From Fragilariopsis cylindrus CCMP1102 (Eukaryota > Bacillariophyta > Bacillariophyceae > Bacillariales > Bacillariaceae): a DNA stretch of 64,000 bases. Both the position numbers and the translations under genes were made by a program. Positions within the stretch are counted from its first letter, which is position 1, and each line of letters opens with the position of its first letter. Location: assembly GCA_900095095.1 (NCBI GenBank), contig FMBT01000443.1:1-64000 (forward strand). The letters run 5' to 3'. Shown here piece by piece: positions 33,378 to 43,338 of the stretch. Under the pieces are notes generated by a model. That model was not told the DNA's origin, made no database searches, and saw only the letters and a list, made by a program, of their open reading frames with translations.

Positions 33378-34471
33378 TTAGATCAATAATGCTGCAACAG
33401 CACCGGTAGTGGCAGCAGCAATGGCGGCGACGGTGGTAGTGGTAATTTTGGAATCCGTCGCAGAAGAAGACCAACCAATATACCAACCACCGCATGCAGA
33501 GGTTGTTCCAGTCATAGTTTCGCCTTGGTTAGAAACATCAACAACAACAGATTGACTACCGGCATCACAACTGGCGGAATCGGAGGAAGAAAAATTGTCA
33601 CAACCACTTGATGCACTCACATCAGCAGAATCTTTACCATTAAGTGAACCGGTAATAGTTCCTGTTACTGTTAATGTTGCAGAATCGCTAAGGCTTCCAC
33701 CACCAACATCACCTAAAACTTCTAATTCACCTGAGTCACTTACATTAACACCACTAAAGGAAGGTGTTTCGACCCATGCTTGACTTGAATCAGTAATTTT
33801 TCCACCTGTAACTGCAACATTTGATTTCACATACATCTCTGACGAATCATGAGCATCTACTGTGAAATCCGTTGAAGACGAGGTAGTGAAAGTAGCACGG
33901 AGTGTAGAACTATCATTTGATTCTACTGATGTAACAGAAGTAAATCCATCCAGAACTTGTGCTACAGTGTCAGCACCTACTGTAACAGATTTTAATTGAC
34001 TAGCGGGGAGACTAATTTTAACACCACCACCACCTGATATAGAATCAGAAGATGTAACTGCAGGATTCCATTCAAACGATAAAGTTCCTAGAAGATGATG
34101 ATATTTTATTATTAATGAGTCGTTGAGTTGAGTTACATTAGGATTGACTAGAAAGAAAATTCAAATCAAGCGCAACAGCAACAATAATGAAAATATCCGA
34201 CACACGAAAACTTACCACCGCTACTTGATACAATAAGGAGATCTGCAGGTGATGTTTCAACTTTCACACCACCATCACCCTGTACAATTGTCCACATTGT
34301 GTTTGGAGCATCGCCCTTAGCAGTTTTACAGTCTGGAGCAATATTGATCGAGGTGATTGAATTCTCGACTCCATCCGTAATAACAGTAAAATTTCCATCA
34401 GCGCTTGCCGTAAAACTACCGACGACGAATAGAACCATTAAGGCTTGTAGCTTGAACGAGAAAATGTTCAT
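33378..34471 (-). CDS. GIN-domain-like cell-surface protein, probably GPI-anchored
   Basis: Two exons, 34216-34471 and 33378-34087 (donor GTAAG, acceptor CTAG, codon G|GA), encode 321 residues. A signal peptide (MNIFSFKLQALMVLFVVGSF) is followed by a repetitive beta-rich region. Recurrent short units such as DSSEMYVK, DSSQAWVE, DSGELEVL, DSATLTV and DSADVS recall the head GIN domain (DUF2807) beta-helix of bacterial surface proteins; this assignment is by pattern only. Cys residues near 250-280 (GCDNFSSSDSASC) precede a Thr/Ser stretch and a C-terminal hydrophobic tail (TVAAIAAATTGAVAALLI), suggesting a GPI anchor. Diatom cell-wall or adhesion roles are plausible but unproven. Confidence 0.75.
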
Positions 34472-34679
34472 GATTATTAATACAGAGTCCTATATGAGAT
34501 ATGTTTGATTTTTCTGATTTTGATTTTGCTTTGCTTTGCTTTATGGTTGTTTTGATTTTATGAGAGAAGGTCTTGAAGGCGAAGATGTATTAAAAATCCA
34601 AATTATCCGGATTTTTTTCGTGCGAGAATTTTAGTGTAAAAAAAAAGAATTGATTGATTCATCACACTGTAACAAGAAT

Positions 34680-35102
34680 GTCACTCCTCAAAAATATCCA
34701 GCAAGATCGGAACATTCTCACACTCGACAAAAAAGAGTTATTTCGGTTTTACTATCATTATTTTAGTTATTGGATCCTTCCCGGAAAATTCTTTCTCTAC
34801 CGTACTCGACAAAAATGACATTATAAAATAAAGCGAAAATAAATGTATTTGTTTGATGATGGTATTTGCACGTACAGTACAACTCACTCTCTTGTTGCAA
34901 TTTCACAATATCTTTGACACTTTCTAAATGAAAATTCTATTCGTAACTGATATCTGACAATAGTGTTGAGTGTCACTCCCCAAAAATATCAAGCAAGATC
35001 GGAATATTCTTTCACTCGACAAAAAATAGTTATCTCGGTTTTACTATCATTATTTTAATTATTGGATCCTTCCCGGAAATTGTGCTCGACAAAAAATGAT
35101 AT
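34680..35102. repeat. Pair of ~130-140 bp direct repeats
   Basis: Copy one is 34680-34821 and copy two is 34972-35102, about 290 bp apart. Both run GTCACTCC...CAAAAATATC...GCAAGATCGGAA...CACTCGACAAAAAA...TCGGTTTTACTATCATTATT...ATTGGATCCTTCCCGGAAA...CTCGACAAAAA, with scattered substitutions and small indels. No coding potential or terminal inverted repeats are seen. Confidence 0.9.
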
Positions 35103-35141
35103 TTTTAAAATGTTGATAGATTAATTATAGTAATATTATTA

Positions 35142-35281
35142 TGAATGAATCCATTGAGCCTTAACTAGAAATAAAATTGTACCCAATTTCTTCTTTTTCG
35201 CAAAATTCGGTTAATTACATACATGAATGAATCCAGTGAGCCATAACTACGTACAGTAGAAATTAAATACCCAATTTCTTC
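35142..35281. repeat. Pair of ~55-60 bp direct repeats
   Basis: ATGAATGAATCCA(T/G)TGAGCC(T/A)TAACTA... AAAT...TACCCAATTTCTTC occurs at about 35142-35195 and again at about 35222-35281, the second with a short insertion (CGTACAGTAG). Confidence 0.85.
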
Positions 35282-35533
35282 ACGGGGCCTAACTGACATT
35301 ATATTATGCGAACCTCGTGTACATTTTTTCGTATTGATTTTGTACGGTGCCATAACCGACATAAGTAAAAACCACACGTTAACTCTTCCAAGCATGCTTT
35401 TTATGCGTCTTCGACGGAATCTTCGATACACATCGCACACAATAGAGTACTGTGCGTACTGTAGTTAGCGGGCACTAATACTAGTACCCCCAACAGCAAG
35501 GGGAACAACAGCAAACAAACTATCACCAGTATA

Positions 35534-36568
35534 ATGCTACTAGTTCCACTGTTTTCCGGAGAGGGGAAGAAGCGATTGGAAGATGTAGAGGCGAATAATG
35601 GGGATTATAATAATGATCTATCATCGTCATCATTTCCTTCAATTCTGGCCTCGTCCGCACCCACTATTACTGGTGGTGGTTGCTACGTACAAGAACAGAT
35701 AATTACATCATTTAGGAAACAACGTGGTAACACTTGTTGTGGACTTGCATCGTTAGCTGTACTTTTAACGGCAGCATCAGCGAAACTACAAGTACAAGAT
35801 CGAGATCAAAATATAGTTATCGCATCTCGACTGCTACTCGAAGAAGGCAATAATTACAAGTATTGTCACAACAACAACAACAAGAAATCTTGCTCATATT
35901 ATGTAGACGAAGATGACGTGTATCTAATGGTGGCTACTAGGACTGATGTGACTGATGAAGAGTATGATATTACTGCTAGTAATAGTAACAATAATGCAAT
36001 TATTTCTTCTCATATTGTGTCCGATGAAAAAATTCGACGTTCTGGGATGACATTAGATCAGATCACTTCACTCGCATCGGCTTTGCCTACGACAAAAACA
36101 GCAATCGCATTTTTCCCTTCTACTTCTAGTAAAACTTCTACTGCTACTACTACTGATACTAATACTGATAATCATAATATGCTTAATACTAGCAATCGTT
36201 GTATTGGAAAAGCAGCAACATCAGATGATGACAATAATGATAGTGCAACAGCAACAGCAACAAGGTTACTACCAGGACCTGATGAATTACGAACGATAAT
36301 ATGTCAAGTATTATCGAACCCATCATCAAAAGAAGGCTTAATATTAAATTATCATATGACAACATTAGGTCAGGTACCATTTGGTGGACATTTGTCACCA
36401 ATTGCAGCGTATCATCAAACAACAGATACTGTACTTATTATGGATGTATGGCACACAAAAACAGAACCAGTATGGGCAACTATTGATAATATTTGGAATG
36501 CTATATCAATATCAATAGATGGAGAATCACAAAAACCACGTGGTTTGTTACTTATAAAACATAGATAG
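35534..36568 (+). CDS. Phytochelatin synthase-like cysteine peptidase
   Basis: A 344-residue protein with the papain-like phytochelatin synthase core. The catalytic triad is visible: C69 in RGNTCCGLASLAVLL, H286 in FGGHLSPIAAYH, and D304 in VLIMDVWHTKTEPVWA. The core is followed by IWNAISISID and PRGLLLI. Phytochelatin synthases transfer gamma-Glu-Cys between glutathione molecules under metal load, giving metal-binding phytochelatins; some short forms only cleave glutathione conjugates. Here the Cys-to-His spacing is 217 residues against about 106 in plants, because a Ser/Thr/Asn/Asp-rich insert occupies roughly residues 105-245. The Cys-rich C-terminal metal-sensing domain of plant enzymes is absent, as in short prokaryotic forms. 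It is a single exon. Confidence 0.88.
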   Translation: MLLVPLFSGEGKKRLEDVEANNGDYNNDLSSSSFPSILASSAPTITGGGCYVQEQIITSFRKQRGNTCCGLASLAVLLTAASAKLQVQDRDQNIVIASRLLLEEGNNYKYCHNNNNKKSCSYYVDEDDVYLMVATRTDVTDEEYDITASNSNNNAIISSHIVSDEKIRRSGMTLDQITSLASALPTTKTAIAFFPSTSSKTSTATTTDTNTDNHNMLNTSNRCIGKAATSDDDNNDSATATATRLLPGPDELRTIICQVLSNPSSKEGLILNYHMTTLGQVPFGGHLSPIAAYHQTTDTVLIMDVWHTKTEPVWATIDNIWNAISISIDGESQKPRGLLLIKHR

Positions 36569-37248
36569 TATGAAATGAATGAATAAACAATCTATTAACA
36601 ATTCCAACAAATCGAATGAATCAAATCAGTACGTTCAGATTCTAATAAGGAATAAGATATCGGCAGAGCAAAAGAATTGAAAAGATAGAGGAACGCTAAT
36701 ACGATCTGTACATATACGGGAGGCATCAGAGCGAAGCAGCACCAGAATGGGTCGCATTTCGGCCACTCAATCAAAATCGGCTTATGTATATATATTACAT
36801 TTCCTTCATCATCATCTTCGATGAAAACCAAAGCGGATATTTATTCTGACAACTGCTATGCTATTTGTTTGACTGACGACGAGACTACATAATCCATTTC
36901 GCAACAACTGCTGTAACAGGCATCCAAATAATAGTATGGAAACGACAACATCATTTGAACGCAGTAGCGTGGCGAAAATCATTGACACAATTCAATCGAT
37001 TTCCCATCTTGGTGATGGAGAGTTGTAGTTAAAATACAAAAATACATAGGAACTGTACAATTCCTGTTGATATATTTATGGTCCTATTCCATTCTGATTC
37101 TTTAAAAGGCAAAAAGAACAAGAGCACGTCCGACGACGGAAAGAACAAGAGCAAAAACAAGACCAAAGGTATACGAGCGTCGATCTTTCCTCTGTCGTCG
37201 AGATTCCCTGCTCCTAAATAAGAGCACGAAGGCGCTGAAAATGTCCGA
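36569..37248. other. Intergenic region, no supported gene
   Basis: About 680 bp of AT-rich sequence. Small minus-strand ORFs at 36595-36831 and 37029-37284 carry no recognisable signature. Confidence 0.35.
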
Positions 37249-37557
37249 ATGGGGGAAATTCTCAACGACCTGTGGGATCTCCATCGTCCTGAATTATGCG
37301 AGGATAATCAGCAGCAGAGGCACAATCTTCCTACTCGTGTCACCTTTGTGGACTCAGATGAAGAGGATAACCAACGACGTGAGCGTATATCAAGCGTGAC
37401 CTTCGTCGATCTAAAGGAAATGATGGATGAGAGCGACAATGTGACAGTTGACACTTTACGAACTAGTATTCATTCTATTTTATCATCGATGATAGGAGGA
37501 TCTGTTATTTCCAGACCAGGTACTAGCCATCATCGTTCAATTTTTGCTACATGGTAA
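37249..37557 (+). CDS. Small hypothetical protein with repeated VTFVD motif
   Basis: A 102-residue frame from an ATG, with moderately even composition. A repeated element (TRVTFVDSDEE at about 29-39 and SSVTFVDLKEM at about 48-58) resembles the short V(S/T)F motifs found in several diatom unknown proteins. There is no signal peptide. It lies between two longer genes and is short, so it may be spurious. Confidence 0.35.
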   Translation: MGEILNDLWDLHRPELCEDNQQQRHNLPTRVTFVDSDEEDNQRRERISSVTFVDLKEMMDESDNVTVDTLRTSIHSILSSMIGGSVISRPGTSHHRSIFATW

Positions 37558-37713
37558 TTACTCTTTTGCATGATAGTACGGAGTAACATAGATATGCTAT
37601 ATATATGATGTATTCTAGCTAGCTTTCGATTGTGAGAATAGTAGAATAATTACCGATGGCGATGGTTTGATTATCGATTCATCAGAATTGGAATAATAAT
37701 TAGCTACCATCCA

Positions 37714-38544
37714 TTAGATTGTTGTTATATTACTTTTGTTTTGTTTTGTACTCTCCCGAGATTTTTCCAAAAGTTTCATATTCTCATCTTGTCCAATCAC
37801 CGCCATCATTTCCCAACCGAAACCACCGGCAGCAACTTTGGATGGACCCAATCCCCAACAATCAACTAATTCATTTGCAACATCCTCCTCATTACGTTCA
37901 TTAGTAGTATCATTATTATTATTACTTGCACTACTACTACTGGCACCCCACAAGCAATCATTTCTTACACGTCGTATCAATTCACACAATGTCCGATTTT
38001 GGCATATCTTATACGGTTCTACCTCCAATTCGTTTTTTCGACGAAGACGCCAAGATCGAAGATTGGCATATACTTGAAATTCATCATCATCAAGCTGATC
38101 AGGATCTTTGGGAAGATGTGTATAGCAAATAACATGTGGAACATTCTTCTTCTCTTCTTCATCATCAACGGCATCATTTGCATGGCCATCATTATCATTA
38201 TCATCGTCGCAAAAGTTTATCGTATTCTCGTCAACTTTTGGTGCTTTCTGACCTTTCAATCGCTTCGAAGAACGGGTAGGTAATGTTTTTGGACGTTGCT
38301 GTTGCCGTCTTCTATCTGTTCTGTGATTATTTGCCGATGAACGACGCTTTTTCTTTGTACTGCTAACTTTATCAGAGTTTTTGGCTCCACCAGATATGGA
38401 TGAACCAAAAAATGAACTACCACCAAGTCCAAGTGCTTCTAGTCGAGCTTCATTACGTCGAATTTTCTCGAGACGAAGCAGCTCATATGCGGAAAGATCA
38501 GATGTTTGCTGTGTTGGAATATTACTATCTTTGGTGGATTTCAT
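37714..38544 (-). CDS. HRDC-domain protein, probably nuclear
   Basis: A 276-residue protein. The N-terminus AYELLRLEKIRRNEARLEAL is a short motif seen at the start of several nuclear proteins. It is followed by a strongly basic segment with likely nuclear localisation signals (TKKKRRSS, RTDRRRQQQRP, RSSKRLKG) and an acidic linker. Residues 155-250 look like an HRDC helical bundle: YANLRSWRLRRKNELEVEPY, ICQNRTLCELIRRVRNDCLW, then ANELVDCWGLGPSKVAAGGF. HRDC domains bind nucleic acid and usually sit at the C-terminus of RecQ helicases or RNase D. Here no helicase or nuclease domain is attached. The gap between the helices carries a Ser/Asn insert. Confidence 0.75.
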   Translation of the reverse strand: MKSTKDSNIPTQQTSDLSAYELLRLEKIRRNEARLEALGLGGSSFFGSSISGGAKNSDKVSSTKKKRRSSANNHRTDRRRQQQRPKTLPTRSSKRLKGQKAPKVDENTINFCDDDNDNDGHANDAVDDEEEKKNVPHVICYTHLPKDPDQLDDDEFQVYANLRSWRLRRKNELEVEPYKICQNRTLCELIRRVRNDCLWGASSSSASNNNNDTTNERNEEDVANELVDCWGLGPSKVAAGGFGWEMMAVIGQDENMKLLEKSRESTKQNKSNITTI

Positions 38545-39188
38545 TATTATAAATACGTTATTAGATAAGACACCGTACCGGTCGATTAGATTGGGCTGAT
38601 AAATGAAAGAAGAAGCAAAGTAAATGGCATGAGCTTCAGACTAACAGTCAGGTCGTTAGAAACGTTGTAGTACATTGTAGAATGATTTGAAAACACGATG
38701 AGGATAATAAGCTCCTGCTCGCGCCATAAATGCGCGCCATCACGCAAGCTCTTCTATACTGTGTCGAAATACAAGTCACTCTAATTATGCTACGGTATTT
38801 CTGACTAACTTATGTAATACTTAAAGATTATTTGTTAATACAGCTGAAGGCTATCTATATATATAAATGCACTATACAGTAGTCTATAACTTATTATTAC
38901 TATTTTCTATCCCTAGTTGCATAGATTCTATAGAAATGATGAGGACTGAATGATTGACGAGAAATGTATGCTGTAACCATTCGTCTCTCGACACACATTG
39001 CCCACATTCATGTCAACTTCACATAATATCTTTTATTGGTGTGAGGAAACGACGTACGTCAGTATGCCATTCTGTTATTGACACAACGCGGATCAACATG
39101 AAACTAATAATTGAACAAAGTTTCCTTAGATTTTCCTGTCCCCCAAATTATTTTCCTACCACCAATCTGAGTTATTAGTTGAATTGTG
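38545..39188. other. Intergenic region, no supported gene
   Basis: About 640 bp between the HRDC gene and the membrane-protein gene, both minus strand. Nothing notable apart from AT-rich sequence. Confidence 0.4.
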
Positions 39189-40140
39189 CTATACGTGATG
39201 TAATAATGAACGTGCCTCACTTGCAGTTTGTGCTATACCCATCATATTATTATTGATATTATTAGGATCGGCCCATGCTGAACTTCCACGTCGTCCACTA
39301 TTCCTCCAATACATTTTTGCTTCCTGCCATGCTGTTGGTAATCGTTCATTATAATTCTGCCATCGTCGATATTCTGGATATGTTATATATGTATATATAT
39401 ATCCAATCCCAACCAAACCTAATGCTAATCCTAATAAACTTTCCCACCAACTATTTAATATACCAATAGACATACCACTCATCATTAATAGAATAAATCC
39501 TCTTGATAATGGATCATATAAGAAACCAAAATTATCTTGTAATGGTGCATTTAATTCCACACCTAGTATAAGTAAACAAAAAAAACCTAAATAGGCACCT
39601 AGTACCACTTGTGCTGGATGAATTAATATTGAACCAATTAAACGCATTGGGAATGCAAATCCTTCCCAAATTACACAACATACCGTGGATACAATTGACG
39701 TCCAACGTAAGAATGTTGTTATTTCACGTAATGAACCTAATAGTGTACCAGCACTTTGATTACTATTCCCCGTATTTGGTCGAATATTTACATCACCACG
39801 CATATTACTACCACCGTTGTAGTTTTGAGTAGTTTGATTTTTGCTGTTGCTGTTGTTGTTGTTGCCATCCTGGCCAATTCCATCGCCACCCCCTCCACCT
39901 CCATCTATATCGCCATATTCTTGAGAGATGTTGGGTTTGTTACTGTTCTTATTACTGTCTGTATTATCCTGAAAGAAAGATTGATGATAATCCATAATCC
40001 TCGGCAGCATAAGCGGCTGTGGCGGATTGTCTATAATTATTATTATAAGAGTCACCACTGTATGATGGAGGTTGTATAGGAAGAGCAGAGGATGGTGGTG
40101 GAGCCGGAGATTGCGACGATGATGGCTTGCAAAAGTTCAT
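39189..40140 (-). CDS. Multi-pass membrane protein of unknown function
   Basis: The certain part runs from the ATG at 40010 (MLPRIMDYHQSF) to 39189, about 273 residues. After an Asn/Gly-rich disordered stretch come about four membrane segments: WTSIVSTVCCVIWEGFAFPM, VVLGAYLGFFCLLILGVELN, GFILLMMSGMSIGILNSWWE and LGLALGLVGIGYIYTYITYP. A soluble C-terminus follows (YRRWQNYNERLPTAW). Immediately upstream a different frame from the ATG at 40140 reads MNFCKPSSSQSPAPPPSSAL and continues to AYAAEDYG, which looks like the true N-terminus. Joining the two needs a one-base shift near 40000, and no GT-AG intron in the right phase was found. I cannot name the family. Confidence 0.65.
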
Positions 40141-41086
40141 GGTGCGTCAGCCTGTGTTTTTTCTTTTCTTCTTCTTTTTTCGAAATGGCGCAGCAGGATC
40201 GTTCGTCGTATTCCTCAGTGCTTTCTAGACAATTTAATTAATTCTCACACCCTGCAATCACTGTGGTATTTCGTTGTCCCTAGTACATACGATACCAGTC
40301 GATTCCTTCAATTTCCTTTTCTTTTTCGGAAAAGTCAGATAAATGAATCATTCAATCTGCCGCCATTGTTGTCAATGATGTTTAGTTCCGGCTGTGTTCT
40401 GTTTTCTGTTTATTCGTGTGTCAATTTAAAAAGTCTACGCACAGACTGGTAATACTGTAGGCAGGGCAGTTGGTTGATTAAATGGGGGAGATATATCAAC
40501 CAAATACTCTCCCCTAATTCACAGCCGTACTGTACTGTGAGCGTGAAAAGTATACTAAAAGTATACCACCGCACAACACGTATATTTTTATACAGTGCTA
40601 AATACGGTGCTAAAATATAGTGCTCATTTCAGACATGCACCAAGTCACGAGAAAAAGGGAAAACCGTTATCGCTGACCGACCTCTTGGCGATGCCTCACT
40701 TTTTAAGCGAAATAAAAAAATCGATATCTGTGTCGAGGCAAATTGCAGGCTACTACTACTGTGGTAGTAATAACAATCTCAACAGCCCAAACAGCCAATC
40801 ACACGCTTCCCTGTCGCACAGAAACTATCTACCGCATAAAAGGAAAGAAGTTTCTCTCTAGAGCTATCCCCGTGAGCAGTTAGAAAAATCAATTAGTGGC
40901 GTGACACTCACATTAGCATTTCGATTAAAATCATCTATCACAATCGGTTATCATTGTACTATCGCATCTTTTGGTAAATAAGAACCTTCACACCTGCTAA
41001 GACGGAAAACAAAGGTTTTATCGGCAGCTTCTATAGTCTCATTCCTATATCTCGTTCTTAAATCCCATACATACTGAAATAACAAC
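40141..41086. other. Divergent intergenic region
   Basis: About 950 bp between divergent genes. An ORF at 40595-40861 shows no family features. Repeated GTATACT/GTATACC elements occur near 40550-40566. Confidence 0.4.
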
Positions 41087-42558
41087 ATGTACCAACGACA
41101 CTCCGCTTCTTCGACCGGTTCGACGGAAATGCAGGGACAGCAGCACCAACAACAACAACACCAGTCGTACCCATTCAAGCGACCAATAATGGATAGAAGT
41201 TCATCATCATCCTCACAAATAAACAACAATGATATAAGTAATATATCCTTTTCTTCTCTACCGGATGTTGACCAGAACTATTACAGTAAAAACGATAGCA
41301 ACAACAACGACGATGATAAAGATGACGACTACGACTACGACGACAACAAATATAGCAAACGTAGCGGTCACAGTTACACTTTCAATAGTAACAAAGCATT
41401 CTTCTTTTGGAGGATTTTACCATGTCTTATCTTATTAACAGCACCTTGGATACCATGTCATTTTGTACGAAGAAATGTAAAATCTAAAAAGGCTGAAATA
41501 GAAACTATCATTCGTGAACAAAAGGGATTGGTTGTATTATTAGATGAAACAACATCGAGAATTAAAAAATTAAAATCGGATATAGAAATGATATCAAAAG
41601 ATAACGAATTGAGTTATCAAGAACTTCGTCGTAGTGGGAAAAGACCAGAAGATCTTGCAGCAGGTTCAGGAGGAAAAGGAAAAGAAACAACAACAACAGA
41701 AGCAGGAACTGGAACTGCTACAGACATGGAAAGTACAGAGTATGAGGAAATGGAAGAACAAGAAGAAGTCCTCGTCCAGAGAATTGATGCATTAGAGAAA
41801 AGCATTCAAAAGAGTGCAGCGGCACGACTCAATGATAGGTACGTTTTCAACTTGTATTATTATTGTTAATATTTGTTCTGGGCGATATATTTTGTTTGCG
41901 ACTCGATGGAAGCCAGCAAATCAACCCGTCTTTTGTTTGTGTTGAATGTCGCTTATATTCTTACGCTACTATCGTTCTTATATATCGTTCCTATATAAAT
42001 ATTGCTACTGCTTATAGATATGGCAATGGACAATGTCGATTTAAGGTTAACGTTCGTGATCAGAAAGGTGATCTTTCTTGGTTTGTCATTGAGACTGCTA
42101 TGCTTGATGAGATGCCTCATGCAATCGATCATTTTTCAAAAATGGTAGAAAAACGACTTTGGGATGGATTAGCTCTCGTCCATGAGCCACATTCACTTAT
42201 CGTAACTGCAACACCTATAACGATGGATAAAGGCCACACTTGGGCAGGACAACGTTTCGCCGATGCCAATTTGACGCACATGGCTTTTACCGAACATTCT
42301 TCGACATACCCTCCTCCCCACCATCGATTGTATACAGTAGCCTTCTCCGGTAGACCGGGCGGACCAAGTTTTTATATTAGCTTGGATAATGAACTTGATT
42401 TTGCTCATGAACAGGAATCTACATTTGGTGTTGTCATGGAGGGACGTGACGTCTTGTACCAGTTCTTCCTTCAGAAGGACATCAACGGGCTCAAAAAGAT
42501 CTTAACGATTGAAAGTATCGACATATTACAAACCAAGAAACTAACTAAAGAAGAATAA
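41087..42558 (+). CDS. Membrane-anchored cyclophilin-like protein
   Basis: Two exons, 41087-41838 and 42018-42558 (donor GTACG, acceptor ATAG, codon AG|A), encode 430 residues. A disordered Gln/Asp/Asn-rich N-terminus leads to one membrane segment near residue 105-125 (FFWRILPCLILLTAPWIPCH), then a coiled coil (about 130-180 and 220-250). The C-terminal domain has the layout of a cyclophilin-type PPIase: FVIETAMLDEMPHAIDHFSK, FSGRPGGPSFYISLDNEL and STFGVVMEGRDVLYQFF. However, the classical active-site residues (FxxRxxxxFxxQ) are not visible, so isomerase activity is doubtful. Type II topology would place this domain in the lumen of the secretory pathway. The intron is 179 bp. Confidence 0.8.
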
Positions 42559-42583
42559 CTGAAGAAATCAAAGAAAAAATAAC

Positions 42584-42700
<117 letters not shown>

Positions 42701-42838
42701 ATTCGTTGGAACGCGCGCACAGAGCAAAATATTTACTACAATCTAAACGGTATTCGATAATTATAACAATAGTATTCTGATCTACCTGTTTTATTCTCGT
42801 GGAGCCAAACACAAGAAAGAAGAAGAATAATAACACAA

Positions 42839-42898
42839 GGATTGTTACATATTATTTGGGAGGGAATAGGGATTGTTTCATATTATTTGGGAGGGAAT
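42839..42898. repeat. ~30-bp tandem duplication
   Basis: GGATTGTTACATATTATTTG-GGAGGGAATA is followed directly by GGGATTGTTTCATATTATTT-GGGAGGGAAT: two near-identical units. Confidence 0.85.
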
Positions 42899-43338
42899 GT
42901 AATGATGACACCTTCTCACAATTATCAATATATTGTATCGCAACTAAGGCTATAAAGAACAGGATGTACCGTTACATAGAATGTATAGTTTTAATTTTTA
43001 ATATATACATGTATAGAGTCAGTCAGTACTATACTACCAACAAGCTATCTTGATTTTTATGTCTTGATAATGTTGCGTTTAGCAACATTGTCATAGGAGA
43101 AGTAGTAACAAAACAAAACGAATCATTATACAAGTAGATTAAGGTTGTGTAGTAAATACACTGTACAATGTACACTGAGACGGTCTTAGTCAGTGTTGTC
43201 TCGTCACCGCTTGTTGTGTACAATTCGTCAGAGATTGTTGTTTGATTAAGGATTCTGTGATAACCGTTCTGACTGCACGATTGTGTTTTCCTTCTTCCTC
43301 CGTGAAAAGATGTCTGAACAAGAGTTCGTGGTATTCTA

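Larger units (their letters stand above)
34472..35533. other. Divergent intergenic region with direct repeats
   Basis: About 1.06 kb carrying two families of direct repeats (34680-34821 with 34972-35102, and 35142-35195 with 35222-35281). The minus-strand ORF at 35165-35440 lacks an identifiable domain and overlaps the repeats. Confidence 0.5.

Noticed and set aside
40595-40861. 88-codon plus-strand ORF
   Set aside because: Unremarkable composition without signature; it lies in the shared promoter region of two divergent genes.
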